A stretch of 64,000 nt of DNA from Mailhella massiliensis (GCF_900155525.1 NZ_LT706952.1:630406-694405); one strand, 5' to 3'. Numbered from the stretch's first letter, positions 27,635 to 36,253 are shown. Notes: a model not told the origin generated them from the sequence alone. Made by a program: numbers and translations.

Positions 27635-28927
27635 ATGAACTTCCTGAAGGCTACCTGCACGGCATGTGGACTCGCAGCTCTGCTTCTGGCTTCTTCTGCC
27701 GACGCCAGACCGACCGTCTATCCTACCGGCACCACGATCTTCAACCCTGAAAAGGCCATGAGTAATGTATTTATCATGGCTGTCCACAACGACAGAGTGA
27801 CGATTATGGACCGCAACGGCAACGAGTATCACAGTTGGAAGGTTCCCGCCAACTGGCAAAATCTCCGTGCACGTCTGGATAAAAGCGGCAACCTCCTTCT
27901 TGCCGGTACCGTCATGGATATGAGCTCCACCGCAGCGCTGACCGAAGAACATCCCTCTTATATAGTAGAATTCAGCTGGGACGGTAAAGAAAACTGGCGT
28001 CATGCCGTGCCCAAGGGACTGGACTGGCACAACGACGTGACCAAGCTGAAAAACGGCAACATCGTCTACACCGCCTATTCCGTCATTCCTGAAGAATATC
28101 AGAAAAAAATCAAAGACGTGGAACTGCCTTGGGGAACCTTCAAGCGTAGCGGCGTAAACATGCGCGGCGACGTTCTGCTTGAAGTCAATCCCAAAACGGA
28201 TAAAATTGTCTGGCGTTGGAATACATGGGAACACCTTGACCTGAACAAGTTCTCCCCCGTGTGCCCCAACTCCGACTGGACTCATATGAACAGTATTCAG
28301 GAGCTGCCGGAAAACAAATGGTATGACGGCGGCGACAAGCGCTTCAAGCCCGGCAACCTTCTCGTGAACCCCCGCAACCTCGATGAATTCTACATCATTG
28401 ACAAGGAAACCGGAAAGGTGGTCTGGGCGGGCAACCACTCCTACAAGACCGGTCTTGCTCATTGCCATGAACCTCAGATGATTGAAAAGGGTCTGCCCGG
28501 TGAAGGCAACATCATCTTCTTCGACAACGGCCTCTTTGCCAAGACCAGAGACCGTGTGGGCCTGACGCTGCTCGGCGAACTCAACCCCGTCACCGGCGAG
28601 CTGGAATGGCAGTATGAAAGCAAGGGCTATTCCAACATGCACTTCTTCAGCAAGACCATGGGCTCCGAATCCCGTCTGCCCAACGGCAACACCTTCATTT
28701 CCGAAGACAACACCGGCCGTCTGTTTGAAGTTACCCGTGATGTGAAGAATCCTGAAGGCGGCGAAATCGTCTGGGAATACATGATGCCTACCTACTCTCA
28801 GCGCAGCCGCATCTATCTTGACGACTACTGCCCGCAGTTCAAGCAGATCAAGCGTGTGACCAAGCCCTTCGCCGTGGTTCCTCCCAAGAATGAAGACTTC
28901 CACATCGCTCCCACCATCCAGAAATAA
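27635..28927 (+). CDS. Arylsulfate sulfotransferase (ASST) family protein, Sec-exported
   Basis: A 430-aa protein with a Sec leader (MNFLKATCTACGLAALLLAS, cut near SADA) and the ASST propeller: DWTHMNSIQELPENKW, GLAHCHEPQMIEKGLPGEGN, IIFFDNGLFAKTRD, and blade endings KIVWRWNTW, KVVWAGN and EIVWEY. It is clearly related to the Tat-exported protein at 25195-26655 but diverged and shorter, and it uses a different export route, which suggests a different cofactor or folding need. AAGGAG precedes the ATG. It has its own sigma-54 promoter and is followed by a small exported protein gene. Substrate unknown. Confidence 0.84.
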   Translation: MNFLKATCTACGLAALLLASSADARPTVYPTGTTIFNPEKAMSNVFIMAVHNDRVTIMDRNGNEYHSWKVPANWQNLRARLDKSGNLLLAGTVMDMSSTAALTEEHPSYIVEFSWDGKENWRHAVPKGLDWHNDVTKLKNGNIVYTAYSVIPEEYQKKIKDVELPWGTFKRSGVNMRGDVLLEVNPKTDKIVWRWNTWEHLDLNKFSPVCPNSDWTHMNSIQELPENKWYDGGDKRFKPGNLLVNPRNLDEFYIIDKETGKVVWAGNHSYKTGLAHCHEPQMIEKGLPGEGNIIFFDNGLFAKTRDRVGLTLLGELNPVTGELEWQYESKGYSNMHFFSKTMGSESRLPNGNTFISEDNTGRLFEVTRDVKNPEGGEIVWEYMMPTYSQRSRIYLDDYCPQFKQIKRVTKPFAVVPPKNEDFHIAPTIQK

Positions 28928-28977
28928 CTGACAAGCGGGGCGGAACCGTGTTCCGCCCCGCACCAAGGACAAGTAGT

Positions 28978-29460
28978 ATGAAACTGATTGCTGCCATCAA
29001 AACTTTTGTATTGTTTCTCGCCGTGTGTTCCATGGTTACCCCGGCCCTTGCCGAGGAAAATGAGGATATCACGGCCTATGTCGTCGCTTCCGATACCGTG
29101 TTCAACAGCCTCACCGGTATGAAAAGCTACTGTGAAAACGAAGGCGTACCATTCGTTCAGATCAAGGATAAAAAACAGCTCAAGGACGTGGAGAAATGCC
29201 TCGTCATAGGCAATCCTTCCGAAGAATCTCTGGCCGGCGATATCATTCGTGCCTGCCTGAACGAAAAGGAAATGAAGGATGCCAACACCATGGGCAAAGG
29301 CGTACTGGCTGAAAAAAACTATGAAGGGAAGCAGGTGCTTGTCTTTGCTACGGCATACAGCATCAACACCTTCGTCAAAAGTCACGCCGACGAATGGAAG
29401 GATGTCTTTGAAGCCTGGTATTATATCGCCCGTTCCATAACAAGCATTATCGGCTACTGA
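28978..29460 (+). CDS. Exported protein of unknown function in the ASST cluster
   Basis: A 160-aa protein: Sec signal (MKLIAAIKTFVLFLAVCSMV...PALA), then an alpha/beta-looking domain with alternating hydrophobic strands (ITAYVVASDTVFNSLTGM, VEKCLVIGNPSEESLAGD, GKQVLVFATAYSINTFVKS). It has Cys residues at ~50, 75 and 91. The pattern VIGNP...LAGDII...GKQVLVFA faintly resembles the repeated domain at the N-terminus of archaeal S-layer proteins, but this is not strong enough to name it. It follows the second ASST gene by 50 bases with AAGGA upstream and ends at a strong bidirectional terminator. Confidence 0.7.
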   Translation: MKLIAAIKTFVLFLAVCSMVTPALAEENEDITAYVVASDTVFNSLTGMKSYCENEGVPFVQIKDKKQLKDVEKCLVIGNPSEESLAGDIIRACLNEKEMKDANTMGKGVLAEKNYEGKQVLVFATAYSINTFVKSHADEWKDVFEAWYYIARSITSIIGY

Positions 29461-29503
29461 ACAAAAAATCAGAACTGCTTATTTCATACACATTCGTTAT
29501 GAA

Positions 29504-29540
29504 AAAAGGCCTGCATGAAATCTCGTCATGCAGGCCTTTT
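29504..29540. terminator. Bidirectional rho-independent terminator between convergent genes
   Basis: A 15-bp perfect stem (29504-29518 with 29526-29540) with A-run and T-run flanks. It serves the exported-protein gene on the plus strand and the response-regulator gene on the minus strand. Confidence 0.92.
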
Positions 29541-29598
29541 GATGTTTCACATTATCTACCGAAATCGGTCTGCAGAAGGGCAGGAAAAACGCTGTGCT

Positions 29599-30993
29599 CT
29601 ATCCCTTCCTTTCCATAAGTCCGAACTGTTCAAGCTTGTCGTAAAGCGTTCTTCGGCCTATGCCCAGAAGTTCGGCCGCCTGCGTCTTATTTCCGTTGCA
29701 CAGGGAAAGAGCCTGCTGAAGGGCCTGCACTTCCGCATTGCGTACCGCATCGGAAAGGGAAAGGGGCGTTTCCGGAGCTTCCTGCCCGGAGGCGGACGAA
29801 GAAACAAGAGGGGCGCCGTCCGTAAGCATACCCAGGGATTCGGGCATGAGCCTGTCGCCTTCCGTCAGCAGAAAGGCGCGCTCCAGCACGTTTTCCAGTT
29901 CGCGTATGTTCCCCTTCCACGGCTGACTGTAGAGAATGTTCATGGCCGCCGGGCTTATCTGCGTTACATTGCGGCCGTAGCGCTCGTTGAAACGGTTGAT
30001 GAAGAAGCCGATGAGCGCGGCCAGATCCTCCCGGCGTTCGCGCAGCGGCGGAAGATACAGGGGAATGACGGAAAGACGGTAGAAAAGATCCTCGCGGAAG
30101 CGCCCCGTCTTCACATCCTCTTCCAGCCTGCGGTGTGTGGCGGCAATGAAGCGCACGTTGATGCTCACGCTTCTGTTGCTGCCTACGGGGCGAATCTCAT
30201 GTTCCTGAATGGCGCGCAGAAGTTTGGCCTGCGTGGAGGGCGAAAGCTCGCCTATCTCGTCCAGAAACACCGTGCCTCCCTGAGCTTCCTCCAGAAGGCC
30301 GCGCCTGCTGTTCACCGCACCGGTGAAGGCCCCCTTCACATGCCCGAAAAGCTCGCTTTCCAGAAGCGATTCGGGAAGCGCCGCACAGTCGATGGTGAGA
30401 AAGGGCATATTCCGAAAGGCGCTTGCACGGTGTATGTATTCCGCCAGCCTGCTCTTGCCCGTACCCGTTTCCCCGGTGATGAGGATGGGCACGCTGGTGC
30501 TCGCCACCTTGCGGATGATTTCCAGCATCTGCTTCATGGCAGGACTGTTGTACACCAGAGAAACCGGCCCCTGCTCCTCGCGGGGGCGTTCCTGAAGCTG
30601 GCTGTGCAGGCGGGCGTGTTCCGCCGCACGCTGCACGAGGGCGGCAAGCTCCGCATTGTTCACGGGCTTGGTCAGATAGCTGTAGGCACCGAGCTGCACG
30701 GCCTCCACCGCACTTTCAATGGTGCCCACGCCCGTCATCATGATGAAGGGCAGGCGGGAATTCATGGCGCGAACGCGCCGGAGCACCTCCAGCCCGCTCA
30801 TGCCGGGCATGGAAAGATCGCACACCACCACGTCGATACCGCCTGCGGCGATGCGCGAAAGCGCCCTTTCCCCGGAAAGAACGGTTTCCGTTCTCCAGCC
30901 CTTGCGGGAAAAAAGAAGGGCAAGAATCTCATGCCATTCCGGGTCGTCATCCACCACCAGAATCTGATATCCGCTCTGTTTCTTTTCGCTCAT
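29599..30993 (-). CDS. NtrC-family response regulator (receiver + AAA+ sigma-54 + Fis HTH)
   Basis: A 464-aa regulator. The frame opens at 31143, but the ATG at 30993 (MSEKKQSGYQILVVDDDPEW) gives the normal receiver start. The receiver has the acidic pair DDD, phospho-acceptor Asp in VVVCDLSMPGMSG, and Lys in YLTKPV. The AAA+ domain has GETGTGKS, GAFTGA and GGTVFLDEIGEL. The C-terminal Fis-type HTH is NKTQAAELLGIGRRTLYDKL. It should activate sigma-54 promoters after phosphorylation, probably by the kinase at 23027-24973. The three -24/-12 promoters around it (25133, 27546, 31191), each with an upstream dyad, are the obvious targets (inference). Confidence 0.93.
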   Translation of the reverse strand: MSEKKQSGYQILVVDDDPEWHEILALLFSRKGWRTETVLSGERALSRIAAGGIDVVVCDLSMPGMSGLEVLRRVRAMNSRLPFIMMTGVGTIESAVEAVQLGAYSYLTKPVNNAELAALVQRAAEHARLHSQLQERPREEQGPVSLVYNSPAMKQMLEIIRKVASTSVPILITGETGTGKSRLAEYIHRASAFRNMPFLTIDCAALPESLLESELFGHVKGAFTGAVNSRRGLLEEAQGGTVFLDEIGELSPSTQAKLLRAIQEHEIRPVGSNRSVSINVRFIAATHRRLEEDVKTGRFREDLFYRLSVIPLYLPPLRERREDLAALIGFFINRFNERYGRNVTQISPAAMNILYSQPWKGNIRELENVLERAFLLTEGDRLMPESLGMLTDGAPLVSSSASGQEAPETPLSLSDAVRNAEVQALQQALSLCNGNKTQAAELLGIGRRTLYDKLEQFGLMERKG

Positions 30994-31096
30994 ATCCTTA
31001 CCTTGAGGCCGTTTTAGCGCTGTCATAGTAACGGCAAGACGTGCCCTCGTAAAGAAAAACCCCTGCCGGTACGGCTCTGCGCGGGGAAGGGCACAG

Positions 31097-31114
31097 TGTG
31101 CAGCGCGCCGTACA
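31097..31114 (+). promoter_or_regulatory. Weaker copy of the ASST-regulon dyad
   Basis: TGTGCAGCGCGCCGTACA keeps the half-site layout TGTGCR-N6-CRYACA, 77-94 bases upstream of the sigma-54-like element at 31191. The distance matches the other two promoters. Confidence 0.4.
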
Positions 31115-31190
31115 TTCCCGCCCGTGCGCGCGGCGCGGCCCATATCGCCGTTACATCATAACACATTGTCATCATTCATAATAATGAATT

Positions 31191-31206
31191 TGGAATGATT
31201 CATGCA
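31191..31206 (+). promoter_or_regulatory. Sigma-54-like promoter of the 965-aa protein gene
   Basis: TGGAATGATTCATGCA keeps TGG at -24 and TGC at -12 with correct spacing but lacks CAC and the first T of TTGC. A short dyad ATTCAT-AATA-ATGAAT lies immediately upstream. Confidence 0.5.
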
Positions 31207-31304
31207 TATCTCTTGTGCGGCGGCCTTTCCCCGTTTCCTTCGGCGCACATGAAGGCGGGGAAAGACGCCTCCCGCCAGACACTTCAAACCACAAGGAAGT
31301 TTTG

Positions 31305-34202
31305 ATGAGCAAACTTCTCGTTTCCGGCGTCGCCGCCGCCCTTGTATGCCTTCTCGTTTCCGGCGCGCCGGCCTCGGAAAGTCCGCACGGCCTGGCCCCG
31401 GCGGGCGACATGCCCTTCATTCCCGACCTTGGCGGCCTGCGGCACAAGGCCTTCAAAAACCAGTACGGTCAGCAGCGCAACCTTTCCGAAGCCGTGCTCG
31501 TGCGGCAAAGCTCCGTCAAGGACGGCAAGGCCCTCGTTCCTGCGGGCGGGCTCTGCTACATTTCGGAAACGGAACAGGATGCGGCGCCCTTCAGGCGCGA
31601 TCCGTTCCTTGTTCTCGGGGAACACGCCTATCTGGTGGACAGCAAGGCAGGCGTGCGTACCGTGCGCGACATCTCGCTGAAAAAGGGCCAGAAGGTCACG
31701 GTGGACGATGCAGGCTACCGCCTGTGGTTCGACTACGCCACCGACCACTATGACCTGCCCTATATTCAGATGGCGCTCATCGCCCCTTCGGGCCACTGGC
31801 CCATGGAATTCTCCGTCTCCTCCAAATTCCCGGCCATCAGGGATCTGCCCGACCGCAGCCACATGGAAGGCGACGTGGAGCAGCTTGACGAATTCTTCCT
31901 CGACCCCGTGTTCGAATACGGAGCCAGCCGCTTCGAGGTGAAGGATCATGACTTTGAAATGGCGCATTTCGCCGCCCTTTCCTACCCCGTCATCGAAGAA
32001 GCCACCTTCTCCCTTTCCCGCCCGGTGGTGCTCGACCTCAGGCAGGAGGAGTACCGCCTCTACGGTACGAAACGCATTTACGCCTTCCGCGAGAACGCAG
32101 GCTTCCGCGTGCGCGTGACCGACCTTTCCGGCGACAGGGTGCTGGCGGAAAAGCTGGTGCGTCCCGTAAGCTCCCAGGGCTACAAGGACAGGGATGAGGA
32201 AAAAGACGCCTACAGCCTTACCGTGCCCGGCGAGGACATGCGCATTGAAATAGCCGTGCAGCCGGAATACCTGCGTCATTCCGACTTCATGCCCTGGTCC
32301 ACGGACGTGCCCCACGACTGGCATGACGGCATGTTGAGCCTCGTCGTCTACCGCGACCTCGTCACCGTGAAAAACGGCGAAGCCTGGCCTCTGGACGACC
32401 GCTACACCGTGGGTCTTGAGGCGAATCTTCTCACCGGCAAACTTCAGCGTCTTACCCTGGAAAACGCCGAGGCCTTCACTCTCGACAGCGGCAACGACAG
32501 CTTCGACGGCCCGGTGAAGTATTCCGATATCTGGAACCGCCCGGCCTTCCGCCTGGTGGCCGACGACATCAGAGACGGCAGGGTCTTCAGCTACTATGTG
32601 CGCGACGCCTTCTTCCAGCGCACGGACAACCTTGCCTTCACGGACAAGGGCCGCAGGAATATCGACTGCTTCATCGGCCGCACGCCGACCTTCATTTCCA
32701 TTCTGGAAGACAGCTTCCTCACCCGCCTCGCCACGCCGAAATTCGGTACCGAAGTACAGGGTTCGCACTTCACGTCCTTCCCCTCCGTCATGCCCGACAT
32801 GGCCTTCCACGCGCCCGATCCCACGGCGCCCTTCGGCGGACTCATGCGCGGCTTCGGCCGCGAACAGGTGACCAACCGCCGCGGCGAGAGACTCACCTCC
32901 TCCGAAGGCCTCGTCATACGCGGCAGCTATGTGGACTGGAAGAACAACCGCATCGTGATTCCGCCCTCCGGCCTCTTCTACACCTCGCGCAACGCCCGCA
33001 ACGTGCGCGCGCTGAACGGAGAAACCTTCTACATGCTGGGCCGACGCGCCTATATCGCCACCTTTGAATCCACCACCTTCACGCGGCGCAACTTCGACAT
33101 CGACTTCTGGCGCGTACAGCCCGATGCCAGCCTGCACCCCGTCTACTGGCAGGATCAGCCCCTTGGCGTAAACAACAAGGTGCTGCGTTTCACGGAAAAG
33201 CACCTGCTCGACGACAGGCCCATGGCGCAGATCAACGTGGTGAAGTATTCGGGCAACAACTTCGGCGCGCCCTTCGAACTGGCCCAGGGACTCAGCCGCG
33301 AACAGGGCGACCGCTACTACCTGCACGACCGCTTCGCGGAAGGCGCGACCTGGATCGAGCCGGAATTCGTGGGCGAGGACTATGTGCGCGTGAAGAGCTT
33401 CGGCACCCCGGCCATACAGAGCGTGGAATACACCTATCAGAAGCCCGTGCGCGTGCTGCTCGCCCCCGGCGAGGAAAAGGCCCTCGGCAAACATCACACC
33501 CTGAAGCTTGTCGCCCTGGACGAAGCGGCCGGTACCAGCGAGGTGGAAATCCGCAGAAACGACGGCTCCCTCGTACAGACGAAGGTGCTCGGCCCGCTCA
33601 ATGCCGAAACGCGCGCCTTCCTGCCCCAGCATCAGCGCGTGGTGAATTCCCTGCAGTTCCCCTTCGATGAAGGGAAAAACAGGGTGCTCGCGGAAGTGGA
33701 CGTGAAAACGCCCTTTGAAAAGGGCAAAGCCGCCTTCTACACCTATGTGGACCTGAAAAAACTCGAAAGCGACACTCCCTTCGAGGGCGATCCCCGCTTC
33801 ATGGTACGGCCGGACGTGTGCGGCCACTGTTACCAGCTCAACGAAGTGCTGCTCGACAATCCCGAACCCATCATTCTCGACAGGGAGCATCCCCGCTTCG
33901 ACGGCCCGCTTACCGCCGACGGCAAGCCGCAGTTCAGCATCGTCATCGACAGCTTCGACGGGGAAATGATCCATGCCTGGCACATCGAAACCAATTACCG
34001 CAAGCGCGTGTTCAAAAGCGCCAATCTGGCCTTCCAGCCGCGCAACAACGTCGACGTGCTCATGGGCGTGAACGGTACCATCGAAGGTTTTCTGCGCGCC
34101 TCGCTCATGGAGCGTTCCGCCTGGCAGGAATACTGGCGCACCGGCGCCCATCCCCACCCCGAACGCGGGCTCGACGCATGGCTGAGCCGCAAGTTCCAAT
34201 AG
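31305..34202 (+). CDS. Large exported protein of unknown function with an internal repeat
   Basis: A 965-aa protein starting at the ATG at 31305 (AAGGAAG upstream). It has a Sec signal (~1-24, ...SGAPASE) and no later membrane span, so it is periplasmic or secreted. A segment at ~60-125 (LSEAVLVRQSSVKDGKALVP...LCYISETEQD...LGEHAYLVD) recurs diverged at ~530-600 (SEGLVIRGSYVDWKNNRIVI...LFYTSRNARN...LGRRAYIAT). This suggests two beta-rich modules from duplication. A CGHC motif (Cys839/Cys842) near the C-terminus is the only close Cys pair and may be redox- or metal-active. I do not recognise the family. It is first of a run with a YeiH-like exporter and three small genes, under a sigma-54-like promoter. 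Confidence 0.85.
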   Translation: MSKLLVSGVAAALVCLLVSGAPASESPHGLAPAGDMPFIPDLGGLRHKAFKNQYGQQRNLSEAVLVRQSSVKDGKALVPAGGLCYISETEQDAAPFRRDPFLVLGEHAYLVDSKAGVRTVRDISLKKGQKVTVDDAGYRLWFDYATDHYDLPYIQMALIAPSGHWPMEFSVSSKFPAIRDLPDRSHMEGDVEQLDEFFLDPVFEYGASRFEVKDHDFEMAHFAALSYPVIEEATFSLSRPVVLDLRQEEYRLYGTKRIYAFRENAGFRVRVTDLSGDRVLAEKLVRPVSSQGYKDRDEEKDAYSLTVPGEDMRIEIAVQPEYLRHSDFMPWSTDVPHDWHDGMLSLVVYRDLVTVKNGEAWPLDDRYTVGLEANLLTGKLQRLTLENAEAFTLDSGNDSFDGPVKYSDIWNRPAFRLVADDIRDGRVFSYYVRDAFFQRTDNLAFTDKGRRNIDCFIGRTPTFISILEDSFLTRLATPKFGTEVQGSHFTSFPSVMPDMAFHAPDPTAPFGGLMRGFGREQVTNRRGERLTSSEGLVIRGSYVDWKNNRIVIPPSGLFYTSRNARNVRALNGETFYMLGRRAYIATFESTTFTRRNFDIDFWRVQPDASLHPVYWQDQPLGVNNKVLRFTEKHLLDDRPMAQINVVKYSGNNFGAPFELAQGLSREQGDRYYLHDRFAEGATWIEPEFVGEDYVRVKSFGTPAIQSVEYTYQKPVRVLLAPGEEKALGKHHTLKLVALDEAAGTSEVEIRRNDGSLVQTKVLGPLNAETRAFLPQHQRVVNSLQFPFDEGKNRVLAEVDVKTPFEKGKAAFYTYVDLKKLESDTPFEGDPRFMVRPDVCGHCYQLNEVLLDNPEPIILDREHPRFDGPLTADGKPQFSIVIDSFDGEMIHAWHIETNYRKRVFKSANLAFQPRNNVDVLMGVNGTIEGFLRASLMERSAWQEYWRTGAHPHPERGLDAWLSRKFQ

Positions 34203-34215
34203 GCAGGTAAATACC

Positions 34216-35361
34216 ATGAACGTATCCTACGAAGAACGCCGCCGCTCCTTCCTGAGCTGCCTCTACGGCATGAGCGAAGTCCTGCCCGGTCTGCTGGCCA
34301 TGTTCTTCATCGCGCTGTTTTCCAACAACCTCGCGGGAAGCCCCAATCCCTTCACCCTGGAAAACCTGTTTCACTGGCTCGACAACGTGATCGGCCCGGT
34401 GAACCACCAGCCTCTTTTCCAGATACTCAACTCCAACTTCGTGTGGAATCCCTTCCTTCTGGGACTTGTCATCGGCAACGTGTTCGGCGTGCCGGACTGC
34501 TGGAAGCGCGGGCTTTCCTACATTCACATACTCATGCCCCTCGGCATCATCATGCTGGCGCCGCATTTCGTTTTCAGCCATGCGGAAAAGGCGGGACTGC
34601 CCCTTATTCTCTTCGCCTTCGCCATCATGATTCTCACCTCCGCCCTCACGCTGGCGCTCGGCAGGCTCCTTTCCATGGACGACCGCCACTATTCCACCAT
34701 CGCAGGCGCGCTCTCCACGGGCGACCCCCATGTGGTGGCCATACTCATGCCCATGCTGAAGTCCAAGGGCGGGCAGGTCATCAACGCCCTCTCCTGCATC
34801 CTGCTCTTCGGGCTTGTCGCCTCCTTCCTGCTGCCGGTACTGGGCCGTGCCTTCAACATGGACGATGAGGCCTTCGCCGTACTTTCCGTGTTCGGCATCG
34901 GCAACACGGGGCAGATGTTCAACGCGGCCTTCGGCTACAGCTACGAGGCCGGGCACTGGGCGCACTATGTGGAACCCGTGCGCCACGCCCTCATGCCCGC
35001 AGGTTTTCTGTTCGTGTTCCTCGTCATGTTCCTGCGTGCCCGCATCCGGCGCAACGATGAGAACGTGCACGCCACGCGCGCCCACAGGTCGTTCCCGCTT
35101 TTCATTGCGGTGTTCATCGCGGTCTGGATCGCCGTACAGTTCCATGTGGTGAAGGAACCCGCACACCTTGCGATATTCGAACTTGTGAAGTGGGACTTCT
35201 CCCTTGCGGCCGCCGCGCTGGGACTTTCGCTTCCCCTGCGGGAAATCGCTCAGTGGGGACTGAAGGGACTTATCCTCACCTTCGCCTCGGGCATATTCCG
35301 CATCGTCCTTCTTGCCGCCTGTCTGCTCGCGGCGGCAAAGTTCCACTTCCCGCTCATCTGA
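34216..35361 (+). CDS. YeiH/UPF0324-like membrane protein, putative sulfate/anion exporter
   Basis: A 381-aa integral membrane protein with about ten hydrophobic helices. The conserved-looking stretches LGLVIGNVFGVPDCWKRGL and HYSTIAGALSTGDPHVVAI fit the YeiH/TauZ-like putative sulfate exporter family (PF03601), though the middle (SVFGIGNTGQMFNAAFGY) is diverged. Members near sulfonate-degradation genes are thought to export sulfite or sulfate. Here it lies 13 bases after the 965-aa protein gene, so the two surely act together. Removal of inorganic sulfur anion generated in the periplasm or cytoplasm is a reasonable guess. The family call is moderate; transport of some other anion is possible. 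Confidence 0.65.
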   Translation: MNVSYEERRRSFLSCLYGMSEVLPGLLAMFFIALFSNNLAGSPNPFTLENLFHWLDNVIGPVNHQPLFQILNSNFVWNPFLLGLVIGNVFGVPDCWKRGLSYIHILMPLGIIMLAPHFVFSHAEKAGLPLILFAFAIMILTSALTLALGRLLSMDDRHYSTIAGALSTGDPHVVAILMPMLKSKGGQVINALSCILLFGLVASFLLPVLGRAFNMDDEAFAVLSVFGIGNTGQMFNAAFGYSYEAGHWAHYVEPVRHALMPAGFLFVFLVMFLRARIRRNDENVHATRAHRSFPLFIAVFIAVWIAVQFHVVKEPAHLAIFELVKWDFSLAAAALGLSLPLREIAQWGLKGLILTFASGIFRIVLLAACLLAAAKFHFPLI

Positions 35362-35371
35362 GGAAAACGCC

Positions 35372-35521
35372 ATGAAACATTCCCACACCACCGACGCGGA
35401 AGGCTTCGACTATATGGACAACACCGGACAGGAGGAACACGACCGCGACATGGTGGGCATTCTCCTTGCCGTTGCGTTCCTTCTTCTTGCGGTGCTCTTC
35501 CAGAGCACGGGCCTGCTGTAA
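35372..35521 (+). CDS. Single-span membrane mini-protein (49 aa)
   Basis: A 49-aa protein with an acidic, His-containing N-terminus (MKHSHTTDAEGFDYMDNTGQ) and one C-terminal transmembrane helix (VGILLAVAFLLLAVLFQSTG). It follows the exporter-like gene by 10 bases with TGAGGAAAA before the ATG, which supports it being translated. It is probably an accessory subunit of the upstream membrane protein; no family recognised. Confidence 0.65.
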   Translation: MKHSHTTDAEGFDYMDNTGQEEHDRDMVGILLAVAFLLLAVLFQSTGLL

Positions 35522-35656
35522 AAGCCCCGCCCCCCGTTTCCTGACGGAGCACTCACCGCGTCAGGAACTCCGAAACGCCCGGCCGGGGTACCAGACCCGG
35601 CCGGAACCGAAACATCGCCCCGGCCGCGGCTGCGGCCGGATTCCCGAGGAACCGTT

Positions 35657-35860
35657 ATGACAGGCATCACGTTCTACCTTCAGATACTGTTCGCCCTGCT
35701 GCTCTTCCAGGCTGTGGCGGCGGCCCTTTACCTGGGCGTATTCCGCGCCGGACGCAAAGGGTACGGCACAGGAGGCAGGTATCTCCGCCTTGCCGCGTCC
35801 TCCCTGCTTTCCTTCGTCGTCTGCTTTTTCCTGTATTCCTGGTCCTACCTCAGCTGGTAG
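35657..35860 (+). CDS. Two-span membrane mini-protein (67 aa)
   Basis: A 67-aa protein with two hydrophobic segments (ITFYLQILFALLLFQAVAAA and SSLLSFVVCFFLYSWSYLSW) around a short basic loop (RAGRKGYGTGGRY), i.e. a hairpin in the inner membrane with positive loop inside. GAGGAACC stands before the ATG. It sits in the same run as the YeiH-like exporter and 49-aa protein; a small subunit role is likely but unproven. Confidence 0.65.
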   Translation: MTGITFYLQILFALLLFQAVAAALYLGVFRAGRKGYGTGGRYLRLAASSLLSFVVCFFLYSWSYLSW

Positions 35861-35956
35861 TCCCCTCTCCGCAAACCCGCTCATTTCCGAAAAGCGGCCC
35901 GGAAACGCCGTGCCCGCGCCTTTTTCGGAAGGCAAAACGTTCCCAAGGAGCCTTGT

Positions 35957-36253
35957 ATGAAACACTTTACCGCTTCCGCCCTTGCCCTGGCCCTCATGCT
36001 CAGCCTCGCCCCCGCCGCCTTTGCCGAAGAAGAAGGCGTCAACGTAAACACCGCCACGCAGGAGGAACTTGCCTCCGTTCCCGGCCTGAACGCCGACATG
36101 GCCAAAGCCATTGTTTCCTACCGTGAGGAAATGGGCGACTTCATGTCCATCGACGAGCTTTCCGACGTGCCCGGCATGGACAGACAGGCCCTGGAACAGG
36201 CCAAGCAGTCGCTGCGCGTGGACGCCGTTTCCGGCGCGGAATGCAACTGCTGA
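35957..36253 (+). CDS. Small exported helix-hairpin-helix protein C (ComEA-like)
   Basis: A 98-aa protein: Sec signal (MKHFTASALALALMLSLAPA), then a canonical ComEA HhH pair, VNVNTATQEELASVPGLNAD...YREEMGDFMSIDELSDVPGM, and a short tail with CNC at the C-terminus. It is the best-conserved of the three exported HhH proteins in this cluster. ComEA homologues bind double-stranded DNA in natural transformation, but none of the pilus or ComEC genes are here, so a structural role with the neighbouring exported proteins is possible. AAGGAG precedes the ATG; a strong bidirectional terminator follows. Confidence 0.82.
   Translation: MKHFTASALALALMLSLAPAAFAEEEGVNVNTATQEELASVPGLNADMAKAIVSYREEMGDFMSIDELSDVPGMDRQALEQAKQSLRVDAVSGAECNC

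Noticed and set aside
31284-34217. A 977-codon open frame antisense to the 965-aa exported protein gene
   Set aside because: It mirrors the codon-third-position GC bias of the real gene, has no ribosome site, no signal or family motif, and its translation is rich in His/Glu/Gly of the kind produced by antisense reading.
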